Source of the DNA: Fibrobacteria bacterium AD312
GTDB lineage: Bacteria > Fibrobacterota > Fibrobacteria > Fibrobacterales > Fibrobacteraceae
Assembly (NCBI GenBank): GCA_001462345.1
Contig: LIUM01000040.1
Location: 1-64,000, forward strand
Reading direction: 5' to 3'
DNA: 64,000 nt
The position numbers were made by a program, and so were the translations under genes. The notes beneath the pieces were generated by a model. That model had not been told where the DNA came from, searched no databases, and worked only from the letters and a program-made list of their open reading frames with translations. Shown here in pieces: positions 1 through 9,319 of the stretch. The first letter of the stretch is position 1. Each line of letters starts with the position of its first letter.

Positions 1-33
1 TAGCTAAATTATGAACAGAAACTATCACTTCAA

Positions 34-3000
34 GTGTCCATCACTTGGGGGCATCTCAGTTACAAGGATTCTATAAAGACAAAACGTCCTAAAGAACTTG
101 TAGAAATTCGTGCAAAATTGAATGCTGATAAAGTTTATAGGCTTTCTTATCTTAACGATTCGTCATATTTTGTGCTGCTTGATTCTATTAAAGTCAATGA
201 AAATGGAGACTACCGTTTGCAATGGTTTAATGTAAACAAGCTACAAGGCAATACTCAATTCCTTTTGACTTGGGGCGGTAATGATGCTAATCTTTACTGT
301 AGTGCATTTGACTTAATCATAGGCTCCCAAGTAAATAAAGCTTCTACTAATACGATTCAATCGTTGTTTGGTGATTTATCTGTTACATTCCCTAAAAATG
401 CCTTATTTGAAAATAAAGATGTAACAGTACGAACTGTAGATGCCTCTGATTATCATTTTAATGTATTCAATGATATGGTTATTACAGGTCCCATTATGGA
501 AGTTCTTCCACATATGACTTTTGAAAAAGATACAGCACTACCTAGAATACAAATGAAAATTTCTAAAGCAGAAATGGATGCAATGCAAGTAACACCACAA
601 ACACTTCGTTTGTATAAAGTTGACTTTGAAAATGAAAAGTTAGTTCCACTGACTAATGCTCTTTACGGATATTTAAACGCTGATGGAAGTCCAGCTGTGC
701 AAAATGGTACGGACTCTGCAACATGTAAATACCCATTGGATTACGCTTGCTACCCAGGAAATGAAAAATGGGAGTACATCCTTATTTCCGCAGAAACAAA
801 AACGTTCTCGGTATTTGTGGCACTAGATTATGCACGGGCGGAAACGAACGATTATACTGTTGAATTTTTACCAAAAATTGCAACTGAAAATGGTCGCGAT
901 GTCCGTGTAAAAGGAATTAATGCTTTTAATATGTATGTAGATAATGATTCATTATTGCGCGATTCTTTGGACATAACTCCTGCAATACTTGTTTCTGCAA
1001 TGAAGGATACAAATGATATTATACATATTGAAAATCTTCCATGGAAAAATGCAGATTCAATTGATTCCGTTTGGGCTTTTATACAACCCAAAACTAATGA
1101 TACTACAATTTCATTTGCCGTTCCTAAATCAGCTATTGCGATTCGTGTACCTAACGAATTTAACTGCTATATTGGTTCTGACTCTCTGTGGCTTGGACTT
1201 GATAATGGTTACATGTTTTATGATGTTTCTTGTACTCATCCAGGCCATGGGTTTATGAATCTTTATAGGAGTGGAAAAACTGTGGTTGAAATCAATACAG
1301 CTACCCATTCTCCCATTTACTATGATGGTTATAATGGATTAAATAAAATTCAAGATGGAATATATGAATCTCGCTATGTGGGTACTTCTGTTTTGGGGTC
1401 ACAAGTACAGATTGCAGGACCAATAGTATATACGGATTCTGCTAGGCCTGTAATTGATAATCTTAAAATTGAAAAAACTTATGATGTACTAGCTCATGTA
1501 TATGATATAACTGCTGTAGTAACAGACAAAAAATCTGGTATTAATTATGCAAAAGTAACAACAACTTTTGGCAATGATACAACTTTCACACAGAATTTAA
1601 TTCCAGATTCTACAGGCAAAGTACAGACGTCGATTCGCCTAAGTCGCAAGAAAGTTTCCGATTGTACTGGTTGTCGTCTTACTATTAATGTATATGTGGA
1701 GGATTTAGGACATAACTACACAGATACCTTGTGGCGTTCTGAACCTCTCTTCCCATATCCTAATGAACTTGCCTTATGGTATCAAGCTCTTGAAGGCTTT
1801 GGAAAAATTGCATATGAGTTTACAGGCACAGGCCACGATCTTAATTTGTATATGCTTAGTCCTTGGCTTTCTGCAAGTGGTTTATATTTCTATAACCCTA
1901 TAGATAGAGCTGTTGGAAAAGGGAATGTAGACCTCGGAACAAGTAGTGAATATTCATTAGAAGCTCGTATTCGCTTAGGAAATACCCAAGACACTTTATG
2001 GCGTCGAATTTTAGGATTTGTAGGAACTTCTGGCTTGAATATAGAACTTCAAAATCAGGGTAAAAATTTACGTCTTGTAGAAGGTTCTAAAAAATGGATT
2101 TTGCGCGGTTACTTACCCGCAGCGAAATGGTCTAATGTTGTTGTTACCGTAGATTCTACAAATGTACGATTTTACATAGATGGAGTCATGATTAAGCGTA
2201 TGGTTTCAACTCCTATGGAACGCGAATTCTATGGAACATTCTCCATGGGTGAACACTCAACGAATAGTTTTATTGGACATATTTCTGATATTCGTCTTTA
2301 TACAAAGGCTTTAAATGATGAAGAAATTTTAGCATTAACTCAACCGATAACAGATGAGAATGATTCTTCCGAAATTCATACGATTATAGTTCTTGGAAGC
2401 GAAATGCAAGGAGAAGATAAACAATTTTCATGTGCTGTATCTGGGTATAATTACTTTATTGGAAATAAAACGACAAATAAGCTAAACATATCTGCCTATA
2501 TTCCTTCTTCTGATGATTATAAAGTTATTCTATATGCTCGTTCAGCAAATCATAATAATGCTGATATCAAGGTGGCTGTAAATGAAACTACAATGCAAAG
2601 TGGATATATTCAACTTGAAAAAACGTGGCGCCCTTTAGAAGTAACTGGTGTAAAGCTTATCATGAATGCTGGAATCCAAAATATTACTTTGAATATCCCA
2701 GAAGGAGTAGAAGTTGCAGGTGTTGCTTTCACAAATGGTGATATGATTAAACCAGCACATATTTCTTGGAAATCTAGTAGTATAAATGGACTAGGAAACC
2801 CATCATCGGAATCATCTTTTGAACAAAAAGTACACACATCTATTCGCTTTGAGGGTTATCCATTAGATAAGTCTATGCTTCGTCCACGAATTCAATTAAA
2901 AAATATTTCTAACGAAGTGCTAACTGGTTTTAAAATTCGATATTATTTTAGAGGTGAAGAACCTAATCAAGTTCATGTAAGTGCCTTCTATCCAGCAAAT

Positions 3001-4044
3001 GATACTTTGGGTCTTGCCGTATACAGCGAAAGCTTCAATACAGGCTATGTAGAATGGGCTTTTGACACCACTCGAATTCTATCAGGTAGTTTCCCTTATT
3101 TTGGTGAAGGTCCTTTAATGGGAATCTATAATACTGGATACGTTCCATGGTATGCTGAAGATGATCCTTCTTATGTACCTCAATTAACATCTGATGTTAA
3201 TGCTTATACGGATAATTTCGGTCTTGTAGTTCTTGATACTGATAATAACCTTGTTGGTGGTTCTTGCGTGGAAATGGAAGACCCTATAGAAGCATTGCCG
3301 CCCTCTGTAAGAGTTCTTGCTGCAGACGTTCACGACGACACACTTACAGCCTCAGAAATTCAATTAAAATTAGAAAATCTTGGTTCTATTTCACTTAAGA
3401 ACTACGATATGCGTTATTACTTTTATGTAGAAGAAGGATTACAACCGATTCTTGAAATATATCATTCCCCTTCATTTGTACAAAATATAGAAATGCGTTC
3501 TCTAGGGAAAGGTCGTTATGAAGTAAATATCCATGTAGAAGATACACCTCTTACTCCACATACTGTATGGCCTAATGAAGTGAAATTTGCATTACATTTG
3601 CATAATTGGGAACGAATTTGGATGCCTACAGATGATCCATCTCACAAGAACCTTTCAAAAACATATGCTCCCTCATTCGGAATATGTGTTTTCGATTCGA
3701 CAAACATGAAAATTTATGGAGAAGATCCAATATGGCCTACACCTAATGTTATAAAAGAAACTTCTGATTCTACAAATGTTCCAGATTATGGCTATAATTC
3801 AGATAACGTTCCAGTGATTCGAACCGAAGATGGGTTACTAATAATAGTAGATGGTTATCCGTATGTTCAATTAGATTTAGTATATGCGAATGGTATTCCT
3901 ATACGTAGTATTTTTGCTGGTACAGTAATGCCTGGTGAACAATTCATATTTGTAGATTGGTCTGATATAGATCTAAATCATACATATCTTGTTATGCGAA
4001 AAAACTCAAAAATTATTTCTACAAAACTTTTAAATAATTTATAA
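34..4044 (+). CDS. C-terminal part of a giant surface protein (LamG, CBM6-like, two CBM3-like domains), 5' end missing or broken
   Basis: A 1336-residue reading frame from GTG 34 with no signal peptide and no ribosome binding site. Domains read by eye: beta-rich repeats up to about residue 570; a LamG/concanavalin-like sandwich at about 578-770; a CBM6-like sandwich at about 785-900; two CBM3-like sandwiches at about 936-1080 and 1090-1235, both with the IRYYF/MRYYF-type strand; a short C-terminal sandwich at about 1275-1336 resembling type IX secretion tails. Such proteins in fibre degraders are outer-surface adhesins or enzymes; I see no catalytic domain here. TAG at 1-3 is in the same frame, and the other two frames are closed at 5-7 and 12-14, so no longer upstream frame can read into this gene. 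It is probably the 3' part of a broken gene. The next gene follows after 10 bases. Function is inferred from domains only. Confidence 0.6.
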   Translation: MSITWGHLSYKDSIKTKRPKELVEIRAKLNADKVYRLSYLNDSSYFVLLDSIKVNENGDYRLQWFNVNKLQGNTQFLLTWGGNDANLYCSAFDLIIGSQVNKASTNTIQSLFGDLSVTFPKNALFENKDVTVRTVDASDYHFNVFNDMVITGPIMEVLPHMTFEKDTALPRIQMKISKAEMDAMQVTPQTLRLYKVDFENEKLVPLTNALYGYLNADGSPAVQNGTDSATCKYPLDYACYPGNEKWEYILISAETKTFSVFVALDYARAETNDYTVEFLPKIATENGRDVRVKGINAFNMYVDNDSLLRDSLDITPAILVSAMKDTNDIIHIENLPWKNADSIDSVWAFIQPKTNDTTISFAVPKSAIAIRVPNEFNCYIGSDSLWLGLDNGYMFYDVSCTHPGHGFMNLYRSGKTVVEINTATHSPIYYDGYNGLNKIQDGIYESRYVGTSVLGSQVQIAGPIVYTDSARPVIDNLKIEKTYDVLAHVYDITAVVTDKKSGINYAKVTTTFGNDTTFTQNLIPDSTGKVQTSIRLSRKKVSDCTGCRLTINVYVEDLGHNYTDTLWRSEPLFPYPNELALWYQALEGFGKIAYEFTGTGHDLNLYMLSPWLSASGLYFYNPIDRAVGKGNVDLGTSSEYSLEARIRLGNTQDTLWRRILGFVGTSGLNIELQNQGKNLRLVEGSKKWILRGYLPAAKWSNVVVTVDSTNVRFYIDGVMIKRMVSTPMEREFYGTFSMGEHSTNSFIGHISDIRLYTKALNDEEILALTQPITDENDSSEIHTIIVLGSEMQGEDKQFSCAVSGYNYFIGNKTTNKLNISAYIPSSDDYKVILYARSANHNNADIKVAVNETTMQSGYIQLEKTWRPLEVTGVKLIMNAGIQNITLNIPEGVEVAGVAFTNGDMIKPAHISWKSSSINGLGNPSSESSFEQKVHTSIRFEGYPLDKSMLRPRIQLKNISNEVLTGFKIRYYFRGEEPNQVHVSAFYPANDTLGLAVYSESFNTGYVEWAFDTTRILSGSFPYFGEGPLMGIYNTGYVPWYAEDDPSYVPQLTSDVNAYTDNFGLVVLDTDNNLVGGSCVEMEDPIEALPPSVRVLAADVHDDTLTASEIQLKLENLGSISLKNYDMRYYFYVEEGLQPILEIYHSPSFVQNIEMRSLGKGRYEVNIHVEDTPLTPHTVWPNEVKFALHLHNWERIWMPTDDPSHKNLSKTYAPSFGICVFDSTNMKIYGEDPIWPTPNVIKETSDSTNVPDYGYNSDNVPVIRTEDGLLIIVDGYPYVQLDLVYANGIPIRSIFAGTVMPGEQFIFVDWSDIDLNHTYLVMRKNSKIISTKLLNNL

Positions 4045-4054
4045 GGAAATTTTT

Positions 4055-4789
4055 ATGACACATATAGAAAAAAAAGATCAAATACTTTATAATAGATTCT
4101 CTTTGAAAAAAACTACTCTAAAGGGTGCTTTTTTACTTATACTTCTCGTTTCCAACTCCTTTGCATTAGATATCAATGCTGTTTTTGATAATCAAAAAAA
4201 AGCCGCTTTTCCAGACACTGCGGAGATTATCATGGAAACATCGATGTCTTTACCAGGTGTTCCTATGCAAAGGATTAAAACGACACTTCTTTCTGCTGGG
4301 TCTGAAAAAACGAAAACCACAATAAAATCACAAATGATGTATATGGAAATTGTAAAGAATGGTAACAATATGCGCGTAACTGACCTGAAAACTGGCAAAA
4401 AGTTACCAACACAAAATTTACCACAAAGTGGAACACCAGATATAGTAAATCAAATGGGGAACCCTGAAGACTACACAACGCCAATTAAAGAAAATAATCT
4501 TTGGAAAATTGTACCTAAAGAAAACAATAAACCTACATTCTATTATTCAGATAAAATCAAACGTGTAGTCAAAATGTTGATAAATGTTCCGATAGATGCA
4601 TCAGGTAGTGAAGCTACATCAGAAGCTAACTACAAGTATTGCGATTATAGTTGCAATTTTCCAGGAACACTTTCAAGTGTAGAAATTAAAACACAGATGC
4701 CAAATGCACAAGAATCAAATGTAAAAGTTGAGATTATTTCAGTAAAAAAGATCAATCATTTACCAAAAAGTATGTTTGATCTAAAATAG
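4055..4789 (+). CDS. Secreted protein, possibly LolA-like fold
   Basis: 244 residues, not confidently recognised. An N-terminal signal sequence is visible (hydrophobic stretch at about residues 25-38 ending in SNSFA before LDI). The mature part is rich in alternating polar strands with phrases such as MMYMEIVKNGNNMRV and LWKIVPKE, reminiscent of LolA/outer-membrane-lipoprotein-sorting folds, but this is a weak resemblance. Two cysteines sit close together near residue 192 (YCDYSC). The ATG is preceded by AAGGAA overlapping the stop codon of the large surface-protein gene, so the two are probably translated from one message and this may be a periplasmic helper for it. That role is inference from position. 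Confidence 0.6.
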   Translation: MTHIEKKDQILYNRFSLKKTTLKGAFLLILLVSNSFALDINAVFDNQKKAAFPDTAEIIMETSMSLPGVPMQRIKTTLLSAGSEKTKTTIKSQMMYMEIVKNGNNMRVTDLKTGKKLPTQNLPQSGTPDIVNQMGNPEDYTTPIKENNLWKIVPKENNKPTFYYSDKIKRVVKMLINVPIDASGSEATSEANYKYCDYSCNFPGTLSSVEIKTQMPNAQESNVKVEIISVKKINHLPKSMFDLK

Positions 4790-4904
4790 AAGTGAAAACG
4801 TTCATACTACCGCATTTTTTTGATGCAAATACTTTTGCAAAACAAACGCATTTTAGCCTCAAAAGGGCTCATTCCCATTGATTAGAAGATTAAGTAAAAA
4901 TATA

Positions 4905-4932
4905 TTGTAAAAACGATTCATATATCTATATT
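4905..4932 (+). promoter_or_regulatory. Promoter of YD-repeat gene copy 1
   Basis: TTGTAA at 4905-4910, a 16-base spacer, and TATATT at 4927-4932, about 37 bases before the start codon. The same element is kept in the second copy. Confidence 0.5.
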
Positions 4933-4968
4933 ATAAATATAGCGATTAAAACAGGGCGGAGATATCAA

Positions 4969-6273
4969 ATGGCAACTGCTTTTCTAAAGGGAAGAATCTG
5001 TTTCATATTCATTTTATTACTCACTGCAACAGGCGTTATTGCTGCACCATCGAAGAAATTGGAGAGCCTTTTTAAATTGGGTTTTCCTCGCCATAGCCAA
5101 GTACAAAAAGCCTTGCAGAACAGCCAAATTCAAAAACAAGGTGTACTGAAAAAATCAGCTCCAAGACAGGACTACTCTGAAAAACTAGATAGTACGATAA
5201 CTCAATACTATGATGGTCAAACCCTTACTTATGAAAAAACAAAATCTATTTACCTTTATGATTCTTATGGTAACCTCATTTCTGAAATTGAGTCTGAATA
5301 TAATGATGGAAAGTGGGAGAATATAGAAAAAAGCGATTATTCGTATGACACTAATGGTAACCTTGTTTCCACAATCTTATCTGTTTCAGAGAATAGCGAA
5401 TGGAAACCAGATGATAAATATGAATATTCTTATGATTCAAATAACACACTCATTTTTTCAATTTGGACTGAAATTGAAGATAATAATTCATCGGATAATA
5501 AAGTTGATTATTCATATGATTTAAATGGTAATCTTATTTCTGAGATTGAATCTTTTGGTTACAATAATCAGTGGGATGTTGAACGTAAAACTGATTATTC
5601 ATATGATTCAAAAGGTAATCTTATTTCTGAGATCTCATCTTATGAGAGCGATAACCAGTGGATTGAGGAACGTAAAATCGATTACTTGTATAATTCTAAT
5701 GGCAACCTAATTTCACAAGTCATTTATGAAGATGAGCTTGGCCCAATACAGGAGTTTCAAAAAGACGAGTATTCTCATGATTCTAATGGCAATTTCGTTT
5801 CTTTGATGTTTTATCGATGGGATAATGAGTGGGTAAATTACGCAAAACTTGAAATAGAGTATGATCTTTCGGTTTCAATAGAAAACATTGCCTTTGGAGC
5901 TGCCTCTGAATTTTCATCTTTGGGCCTAATGCAAATGGTAAATAAACCAACTCATATAACAAGTAATGTGGACATTGATATGTTCCTATACTACTCGCCT
6001 TTCAAAACCACTTCTCTTACAAAAAAATCAGTCGCTAGCCGAGCAAATGCCTCTGTATCCATCAATAAAATACAGGGTAATTTTATGTTCACTAATCATC
6101 TCAATGAACCAGTGGAACTCATCGTTCATGCGCTTGATGGCAAGCGAATGAGTACCTCGTTTATCCAGCCTGGTACAAACTTCGTTGACATGACTGGGTA
6201 TTCGGTCGGTGTGTATCTTGTTTCATGCCGTATCAATGGAAAACAGATTCAGTCATTCCGAATCGCACGATAA
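4969..6273 (+). CDS. Secreted YD-repeat protein with type IX-like C-terminal domain, copy 1
   Basis: 434 residues. Signal peptide at about 1-26 (hydrophobic FIFILLLTATGVIAA). Residues about 70-300 hold seven imperfect repeats of about 27 residues built on YSYDSNGNLISEI followed by a short tryptophan-containing segment, similar to the YD-type repeats of secreted Bacteroidetes proteins. Residues about 365-434 form a sandwich domain of the type IX sorting-signal kind (LIVHALDGKRM and GVYLVSCRINGK). The protein is therefore expected on or outside the cell surface; no enzymatic motif is visible. The start ATG has GGCGGAG just upstream. It is followed by a close paralogue from tandem duplication; both copies keep the same tail and leader but differ in the repeats. 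Confidence 0.75.
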   Translation: MATAFLKGRICFIFILLLTATGVIAAPSKKLESLFKLGFPRHSQVQKALQNSQIQKQGVLKKSAPRQDYSEKLDSTITQYYDGQTLTYEKTKSIYLYDSYGNLISEIESEYNDGKWENIEKSDYSYDTNGNLVSTILSVSENSEWKPDDKYEYSYDSNNTLIFSIWTEIEDNNSSDNKVDYSYDLNGNLISEIESFGYNNQWDVERKTDYSYDSKGNLISEISSYESDNQWIEERKIDYLYNSNGNLISQVIYEDELGPIQEFQKDEYSHDSNGNFVSLMFYRWDNEWVNYAKLEIEYDLSVSIENIAFGAASEFSSLGLMQMVNKPTHITSNVDIDMFLYYSPFKTTSLTKKSVASRANASVSINKIQGNFMFTNHLNEPVELIVHALDGKRMSTSFIQPGTNFVDMTGYSVGVYLVSCRINGKQIQSFRIAR

Positions 6274-6446
6274 AGCATTTATTACTACCATGTAGTGCTT
6301 GTGCATGGAGTGCTCACTTTGGGCAGTGGGTTTAAAAGCAGATCTAGAGCATACCTTTATTTTATATGAAAGGATTTGCAATACAAACGCATTTATAGCT
6401 TCAAAAGGGCTCGCTCCCATTGATTAGAAGATTAAGTAAAAATATA

Positions 6447-6474
6447 TTGTAAAAACGATTCATATATCTATATT
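6447..6474 (+). promoter_or_regulatory. Promoter of YD-repeat gene copy 2
   Basis: TTGTAA at 6447-6452, 16-base spacer, TATATT at 6469-6474; the duplicate of the element in front of copy 1. Confidence 0.5.
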
Positions 6475-6510
6475 ATAAATATGGCGATTAAAACAGGGCG
6501 GAGATATCAA

Positions 6511-7833
6511 ATGGCAACTGCTTTTCTAAAGGGAAGAATCTGTTTCATATTCATTTTATTACTCACTGCAACAGGTGTTATTGCTGCACCTTCAAAGAAT
6601 GTGGAGAACCTTTTTATATTCGGCATCCCTAGCCATAACCAAGTGCAAAAAGCCCTGCAGAACAGCCAAATTCAAAAACAAGGTGTACTGAAAAAATCAG
6701 CTCCAAGACAGGACTACTCTGAAAAACTAGATAGTATAGTATATCAATACTATGATGAAGAATTCATTTTTGATGCCTATGAAAAAAGAAAAGAAACTTT
6801 TCTTTATGATTCTTATGGTAACCTCATTACCAGAATTAAGTCTGAATATAATGATGGAGAGTGGGAGGATGTAGATAAAAACGATTATTTGTATGACTCT
6901 AATGGTAACCTCGTTTCCAAAATGAGCTATAGTTTATCTGGTGACGAATGGGAAGCAGATGTGAAATATGAATATTCGTACGATTCAAATAACACACTCC
7001 TTTTCATGACTACTACTTATTGGGATTATATCGAAGGGGAATGGGAGGGTGTGAGTATCAAATACGATTATTCGTATGATGCTAAAGGCATCCTTATTTC
7101 TGAAATTCGTTCTTATATGAATAATAACCAGTGGGAGAATGGAGGTAAAACCTATTATTTATATGATTCTATTGGCAACCTCATTTCAGAAATTAACTCT
7201 AAATATAATGATGGAGAGTGGGAGGAAGAAGAAAAAATCGATTATTCATATGATTCTAATGGTAAACTCATTTCAGAAATTGACTCTGAATATAATGATG
7301 GAGAATGGGAGGATGTAATAAAAGGCGATTATTCACATGACTCTAAAGGCAATCTCGTTTCTTTGATCTGGTATCGATGGAATAATGAGTGGCTAACAAG
7401 CCGAAAATATGAAGTAGAGTATGATCTTTCGGTTTCAATAGAAAGCATTGCCTTTGCAGCCGCCTCTGATTTTTCATTTGCTGGCAAACTACAATTGGTA
7501 AACAAACCTATCTATATGAAAAATGGCCTAGAATCTGAAACGTTCCTATACTACTCGCCTTTCAAAACCTCTTCTCTTACAAAAAATTCCGTTGCTAGCC
7601 GAGCAAATGCCTCTGTATCCATCAATAAAATACAGGGTAATTTTATGTTCACTAATCATCTCAATGAACCCGTGGAACTCATCGTTCATGCACTTGATGG
7701 CAAGCGAATGAGTACCTCGTTTATCCAGCCTGGTACAAACTTCGTTGACATGACTGGGTATTCGGTCGGTGTGTATCTTGTTTCATGCCGTATCAATGGA
7801 AAACAGATTCAGTCATTCCGAATCGCGCGATAA
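6511..7833 (+). CDS. Secreted YD-repeat protein with type IX-like C-terminal domain, copy 2
   Basis: 440 residues from ATG 6511. An in-frame ATG at 6481 exists, but in copy 1 the same position reads ATA, and the GGCGGAG binding site lies right before 6511, so 6511 is chosen. Signal peptide, seven repeats of about 27 residues (YDSNGNLVSKM, YDSIGNLISEI and variants) and C-terminal sorting-like domain match copy 1. The first 60 and the last 75 residues are nearly identical to copy 1, whereas the repeats differ at many positions (for example more EWE-type segments here). This pattern fits either selection for variation in the repeats or gene conversion of the ends. Ligand and role are unknown. 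Confidence 0.75.
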   Translation: MATAFLKGRICFIFILLLTATGVIAAPSKNVENLFIFGIPSHNQVQKALQNSQIQKQGVLKKSAPRQDYSEKLDSIVYQYYDEEFIFDAYEKRKETFLYDSYGNLITRIKSEYNDGEWEDVDKNDYLYDSNGNLVSKMSYSLSGDEWEADVKYEYSYDSNNTLLFMTTTYWDYIEGEWEGVSIKYDYSYDAKGILISEIRSYMNNNQWENGGKTYYLYDSIGNLISEINSKYNDGEWEEEEKIDYSYDSNGKLISEIDSEYNDGEWEDVIKGDYSHDSKGNLVSLIWYRWNNEWLTSRKYEVEYDLSVSIESIAFAAASDFSFAGKLQLVNKPIYMKNGLESETFLYYSPFKTSSLTKNSVASRANASVSINKIQGNFMFTNHLNEPVELIVHALDGKRMSTSFIQPGTNFVDMTGYSVGVYLVSCRINGKQIQSFRIAR

Positions 7834-7909
7834 AACATTTATTACTACCATGTAGTGCTTGTGCAAAGAATGCTCACTTTGGGCAGTGGGTTTGCTCTTA
7901 TGCAATGAT

Positions 7910-9295
7910 CTATAAAAGCTTTTTGGCTTTTTCAAACTGGGCTTTGACGGAGTCTGGGCCTGTGCCGCCTTCGATATTACGACGGCTGACAGAAAATTCA
8001 AAAGTCAATTGATTTTTAATTTTCTCAACGTCACGAACGCCTGCTTTTTCCCAGATTTCATTTGATAAATCTGTGAATTCCATTTTCTGTTTCGCCGCTT
8101 CTCCGACTAAATGCCCCACGATATGATGCGCATCTCTAAAAGGAATCCCTGATTCTACCAGGAGATCGGCGAGGTCTGTAGCGAGCAATGCGGGGAGCAT
8201 TTTTTTGTGCATGTTTTCAAAATTCCATGTGGCCGTGAGAATGGCTTCGTTCATTACTCTTAAAAGGACTTTGATGGTTTTAACGCTATCAAAGACGGGC
8301 TCTTTGTCTTCTTGTAAGTCGCGGCTATAAGAAAGGGGAGCGCCTTTCACCAAGGTAAAGAGGGCGGTGTAGTTTCCAATCATACGGCCAGCTTTGCCTC
8401 GTATGAGTTCCATGCTATCAGGGTTCTTCTTCTGAGGCATCATAGAAGAACCGCTGCTGAAGGCATCGTGCAAAGTTAAAAATCCAAATTCGCTGGAGCT
8501 CCAGTTGACAAAATCTTCAGCGTAACGGCTGAGTGTCGCTGCAATAATCGAAAGTGAAGAGGTTAATTCTAAGGCCATGTCTCGATGGCTTACCGCATCA
8601 ATGCTATTGGGGCTTGGATTTTCAAAACCAAGAGCTTTGGCGACTAAGTTTCTTTGGTACGGGAACGCCGACCCTGCCATAGCACCACTTCCAAGAGGTA
8701 GCTCATTGTGGAGGGCAAGGAAATTTTTTAAGCGTTTTTCATCACGGTCAATCGCAAAGAAGAAGGCCATCATATAATGACTAAAATAAATTGGTTGGGC
8801 TTGTTGCAAGTGCGTGTAGCCTGGCATCAATTTTCCAAAATGATCTTCGGCCGTTTTGAGAATGGTTTTCTTTAAGTCTGTGATAAGATGAATGATTTCT
8901 TGTGTGCGATGGCGCATGTACAATTTGAAATCAGTAGCGACTTGGTCATTTCGGCTGCGCCCTGTGTGGATCTTTTTACCTAGGCTCCCGATGCGTTCGG
9001 TGAGAACACGTTCTACGGCCATGTGAATATCTTCGTCGCCGTCGTTCCAAAGAGGTTTTCCCGATTTATAATCTGAAAGAATAGTGATTAAGCCATCGGT
9101 AATGGTTTTGTATTCTTCTGGGGTGAGTACGCCAGATTCAACAAGGCCTTTTCCATGGGCAATGGATCCTTCAATGTCTTCTTCAATAAGTTCGGCATCA
9201 AAATGCAAGCTAAAACTTAAATCAATCATGCTTTGAGCCATTCCACTTTCAAAACGGCCATCCCACATTTTTTTCTCATTCGATTTGGAAGACAT
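7910..9295 (-). CDS. argH: Argininosuccinate lyase
   Basis: 461 residues, the usual family length. Splits argininosuccinate into arginine and fumarate, the last step of arginine synthesis, in the cytoplasm as a tetramer. The fumarase/lyase superfamily signature GSSMMPQKKNPD is present near residue 280, as are the N-terminal MWDGRFESG segment and the TGRSRNDQVATD motif near residue 112. It is the upstream gene of a minus-strand pair or stands alone; the radical SAM gene lies 24 bases upstream on the same strand. The partner gene argG is about 6 kb away at 15309, so the arginine genes are scattered. The tandem duplication ends just beyond its stop codon. Confidence 0.97.
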   Translation of the reverse strand: MSSKSNEKKMWDGRFESGMAQSMIDLSFSLHFDAELIEEDIEGSIAHGKGLVESGVLTPEEYKTITDGLITILSDYKSGKPLWNDGDEDIHMAVERVLTERIGSLGKKIHTGRSRNDQVATDFKLYMRHRTQEIIHLITDLKKTILKTAEDHFGKLMPGYTHLQQAQPIYFSHYMMAFFFAIDRDEKRLKNFLALHNELPLGSGAMAGSAFPYQRNLVAKALGFENPSPNSIDAVSHRDMALELTSSLSIIAATLSRYAEDFVNWSSSEFGFLTLHDAFSSGSSMMPQKKNPDSMELIRGKAGRMIGNYTALFTLVKGAPLSYSRDLQEDKEPVFDSVKTIKVLLRVMNEAILTATWNFENMHKKMLPALLATDLADLLVESGIPFRDAHHIVGHLVGEAAKQKMEFTDLSNEIWEKAGVRDVEKIKNQLTFEFSVSRRNIEGGTGPDSVKAQFEKAKKLL

Positions 9296-9319
9296 AAAAA
9301 CCTCTAGAACAAAACTGTT

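Larger units (their letters stand above)
4833..6334. repeat. Tandem duplication, copy 1
   Basis: First copy of a direct repeat of about 1.5 kb that carries one gene with its promoter and about 60 bases downstream. The leader, the first 60 codons and the last 75 codons are almost identical between copies, while the middle of the gene has diverged. The boundary is judged by eye and may be off by some tens of bases. Confidence 0.8.
6373..7893. repeat. Tandem duplication, copy 2
   Basis: Second copy of the 1.5-kb direct repeat, separated from the first by only about 40 bases. It ends about 15 bases before the 3' end of the opposing argH gene. Confidence 0.8.

Noticed and set aside
7785-8012. 75-codon plus-strand frame spanning the end of the duplication and argH
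   Set aside because: It starts inside the YD-repeat gene in another frame and runs antisense into argH; no binding site.
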